From Altererythrobacter sp. (GTDB taxonomy: Bacteria > Pseudomonadota > Alphaproteobacteria > Sphingomonadales > Sphingomonadaceae), in NCBI GenBank assembly GCA_024636575.1, contig JAGXGU010000044.1:1-7680 (forward strand): a stretch of 7,680 nt of DNA, in the 5' to 3' direction. Each line of letters begins with the position of its first letter. Position 1 is the stretch's first letter. Of this stretch, positions 5,860 to 7,680 are shown in pieces. The notes below the pieces were generated by a model. The model was not told the DNA's origin. It worked only from the letters and a program-made list of their open reading frames with translations, and searched no databases. Made by a program: the position numbers and the translations under genes.

Positions 5860-6660
5860 TCAAGAACGGAACGATGGGGCATTGCTGCCCAAGGCCAAAT
5901 CCGGAATGATCCGGTAGCGCGCCAGGATAAGGCTGAATATCCCGAACACCAACAGGCCAACAGCCACGAGCGTAAACACGATACCTTCCCCGGAGAGTGA
6001 GGCGACAGCATCACCAAGCGTCTTGATCTGGTCGCTGCTGCCGGACATGAAACCTGCTCGCACCAGAGACCAGCCGATTACAAGGAATACTACCGCCCGG
6101 GCTGTGTATCCGGCTGCCCCCAGCCATCTGGTATAGGATGGCGCCTCGGCGCTAATACGGTTCATGAAGGAACCCGTAAAACCCTTTTTCGCCTGGGCAA
6201 ATGCGGCGACAAAAAAGACCAGGCCGAGAATAGCCAGAACCATTCCGCCGAGCGTTACAGACAAGATACCCGCGGCAGCCTCCTGCGCTCCGTCGCCGCC
6301 CCCGCGGCCAGATGAAGTCGCGAATTCATAGGCGGAATAGGCCATGGCAACATGGCCAATCGCGCTTCCTGCATGCCCAACTCGCATTCCCAGCCCCTTC
6401 TTGTCGGAGCCGTGATTTTCGACATCGAACAAGGCCGATGCCAGGCGGAACAGGGCATAGGCCGCCAGACCCACCACCATGAACCACAGTATCACGATCC
6501 CAAGGGGGAATTCCTTGATTGCAATGAAAATCCCGTCGGTCCCTTGCGAGATTCTACCCGAACTGGTCAGCGCGATAAGCCCGAGAACGGAATACAGAAT
6601 TGCGCGGCTGAAATAGCCCACCCGCACGAGTGGCCGGAATTTTTTGGATTTATCAAACAT
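5860..6660 (-). CDS. DUF1206 family integral membrane protein
   Basis: The 266-residue product is almost wholly hydrophobic and appears to be three copies of a two-helix unit, the DUF1206 layout. The first helix of each unit begins near RVGYFSRAILYSVLG (13-27), RVGHAGSAIGHVAMA (93-107) and LGAAGYTARAVVFLVIG (180-196). Each second helix ends in a similar basic segment: YALFRLASALFD (68-79), FFVAAFAQAKKGF (149-161) and FGIFSLILARYRI (239-251). Six transmembrane helices are expected. The function of this family is unknown to me, and no catalytic residues are evident. The ATG at 6660 is preferred to a TTG six nt upstream because a good GGGAAG Shine-Dalgarno lies about 8 nt before it. It begins 62 nt after the end of ychF on the same strand, and its stop is 43 nt before the glutaredoxin-MauE start. 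Co-transcription with ychF is possible. Confidence 0.88.
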   Translation of the reverse strand: MFDKSKKFRPLVRVGYFSRAILYSVLGLIALTSSGRISQGTDGIFIAIKEFPLGIVILWFMVVGLAAYALFRLASALFDVENHGSDKKGLGMRVGHAGSAIGHVAMAYSAYEFATSSGRGGGDGAQEAAAGILSVTLGGMVLAILGLVFFVAAFAQAKKGFTGSFMNRISAEAPSYTRWLGAAGYTARAVVFLVIGWSLVRAGFMSGSSDQIKTLGDAVASLSGEGIVFTLVAVGLLVFGIFSLILARYRIIPDLALGSNAPSFRS

Positions 6661-6722
6661 CTGCAATTCTTCCCACCTCTGCTTTCGCCTTCAACGGGCC
6701 GGGCGGGAATTTGTGCCGCAGT

Positions 6723-7680
6723 TTAGACGTTGAATTTGAAATTCAGGATATCACCGTCCTGAACCAGATATTCCTTGCCTTCTTGCCGCAGTTTGCCCGC
6801 ATCGCGTGCGCCGGTTTCTCCGCCCAGCGCCACAAAATCATCGAATGCGATGGTTTCCGCCTTGATGAAGCCGCGCTCGAAATCGCTGTGGATCTCGCCC
6901 GCCGCCTGCGGGGCCTTGGCGCCTTTGGGGAAAGTCCACGCGCGGGCTTCCTTCGGCCCGGCGGTAAAATAGGTCTGTAGGCCTAGCAATTCGTAACCGG
7001 CGCGGATCACGCGGGCGAGGCCGCTTTCAGTGAGGCCGAGTTCCGCCAGATATTCGCCGCGGTCTTCCACCGGCATCGTTACCAGCTCAGCTTCGATTGC
7101 AGCGGAAACCACCACTGACTGCGCGCCTTCGGCTGCAGCCTTGGCGGCGACCAGATCGGACATTGCATTGCCCTTGGCGGCGTCTTCTTCCGCGACATTG
7201 CAAACATAAAGTACCGGCTTGGCGGTCAGCAATTGCGCCTGCTCAAACACCCGTTCTTCTTCAACATCGCCCGGAACAGTCAGCCGGGCGGGCTTGCCTT
7301 CGCGCAGCAATCGGAGCGCCTGGCCCAGCACGCTGGCGAGAATCTTGGCATCCTTGTCACCGGCCTTGGCCTTTTTCTCAGCGGCAGGAACGCGTTTCTC
7401 GAGGCTTTCGAGATCGGACAGCATCAATTCCGTTTCGACCACTTCTGCGTCCGATAACGGATCGATCCTGTTGGCGACATGCTGGATATCGTCATCTTCG
7501 AAACAGCGCAGCACGTGCACGATGGCATCGACCTCGCGGATGTTGCCGAGAAACTGATTGCCCAGACCTTCACCCTTGCTGGCACCTTTGACCAGGCCGG
7601 CAATGTCGACAAACCCGAGCTGGGTTTCGATGATCTTCGCACTGCCGGCGATTCTGGCGATCTGGTCGAGCCGCGCATCA
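6723..7680 (-). CDS. ychF: Redox-regulated ATPase YchF (Obg-like), N-terminus beyond the right edge
   Basis: YchF/OLA1 is an Obg-family P-loop NTPase that prefers ATP and binds ribosomes; it has been linked to oxidative stress responses. The visible 318 residues are about seven-eighths of the usual ~363. The P-loop and switch I lie off the edge, and the frame is open to position 7680. The switch II/G3 region, DIAGLVKGASKGEGLGNQFL, begins at about 7607, followed by IREVDAIVHVLRCFEDDDI. The G4 motif is NVAE (7199-7188) rather than NKxD, the change associated with ATP specificity in this family. A helical coiled-coil insertion with many Glu and Lys lies between them (about 7340-7450). The C-terminus is a TGS domain (about 6983-6726) ending in DGDILNFKFNV, the canonical YchF ending. 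A GTG at 7520 is internal (DAIVHVLRC), not the start. Confidence 0.97.
   Translation of the reverse strand, partial: DARLDQIARIAGSAKIIETQLGFVDIAGLVKGASKGEGLGNQFLGNIREVDAIVHVLRCFEDDDIQHVANRIDPLSDAEVVETELMLSDLESLEKRVPAAEKKAKAGDKDAKILASVLGQALRLLREGKPARLTVPGDVEEERVFEQAQLLTAKPVLYVCNVAEEDAAKGNAMSDLVAAKAAAEGAQSVVVSAAIEAELVTMPVEDRGEYLAELGLTESGLARVIRAGYELLGLQTYFTAGPKEARAWTFPKGAKAPQAAGEIHSDFERGFIKAETIAFDDFVALGGETGARDAGKLRQEGKEYLVQDGDILNFKFNV

Noticed and set aside
5382..5909. 175-codon plus-strand frame across the glutaredoxin-MauE gene and the operator
   Set aside because: It is antisense to a protein with clear Grx and membrane motifs, and its translation shows no recognisable features.
6731..6745. 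Perfect palindrome TGAATTTGAAATTCA near the end of ychF
   Set aside because: It is made by the codons of the conserved C-terminal NFKFN residues of YchF. There is no T-tract or promoter context, so it is most likely incidental.
7424..7678. 84-codon minus-strand frame overlapping ychF
   Set aside because: It is out of frame with YchF, whose conserved residues (DIAGLVKGASKGEG, NIREVDAIVHV) can be read continuously to the window edge in another frame.

Overview
The window looks like a chromosomal housekeeping region of an alphaproteobacterium, most likely Sphingomonadales and plausibly Erythrobacteraceae. The reasons are the high GC content with strong third-position bias (many long antisense shadow frames), the style of the MreB and MutL proteins, a MutL carrying the endonuclease motif typical of lineages without MutH, and the mix of neighbouring families. 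The genus assignment is inference from protein style, not from a search.

Layout. Positions 1-2044 (minus strand) hold the rod-shape operon mreB-mreC-mreD. mreB is first, mreC follows after 13 nt, and mreD starts inside the mreC stop codon (ATGA) and runs off the left edge. A 192-nt divergent intergenic region (2045-2236) separates this from a plus-strand pair. The first gene of the pair is mutL (2237-4069), for mismatch repair. The second is an unrecognised small lipoprotein gene (4069-4578) that is translationally coupled to mutL by a TGATG overlap. This pair converges, with only 7 nt between stop codons, on a minus-strand series. In transcription order that series is ychF (N-terminus beyond the right edge), a DUF1206 membrane protein, a glutaredoxin-MauE/DoxX membrane fusion, and a MaoC-type hotdog dehydratase. 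There is no RNA gene, mobile element or CRISPR array, and no gene-free stretch over 300 nt.

The most distinctive part is the junction at 5817-5859. The 43-nt gap between the DUF1206 gene and the glutaredoxin-MauE gene contains a near-perfect dyad, ATACCC(C)TATAGGGTAT on the coding strand. It lies between plausible -35 and -10 elements. It strongly resembles operators of the CsoR/CstR/FrmR repressor family, which sense copper, persulfide or formaldehyde. The gene just downstream encodes a predicted membrane thiol-redox protein, so a thiol-, sulfur- or metal-responsive switch inside an otherwise housekeeping block is a reasonable hypothesis. No CsoR-type regulator is encoded in the window. The predicted promoter is so close to the ATG that the mRNA may be nearly leaderless.

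The remaining genes are ordinary housekeeping functions: cell shape, mismatch repair, a translation-associated ATPase and acyl-CoA hydration.
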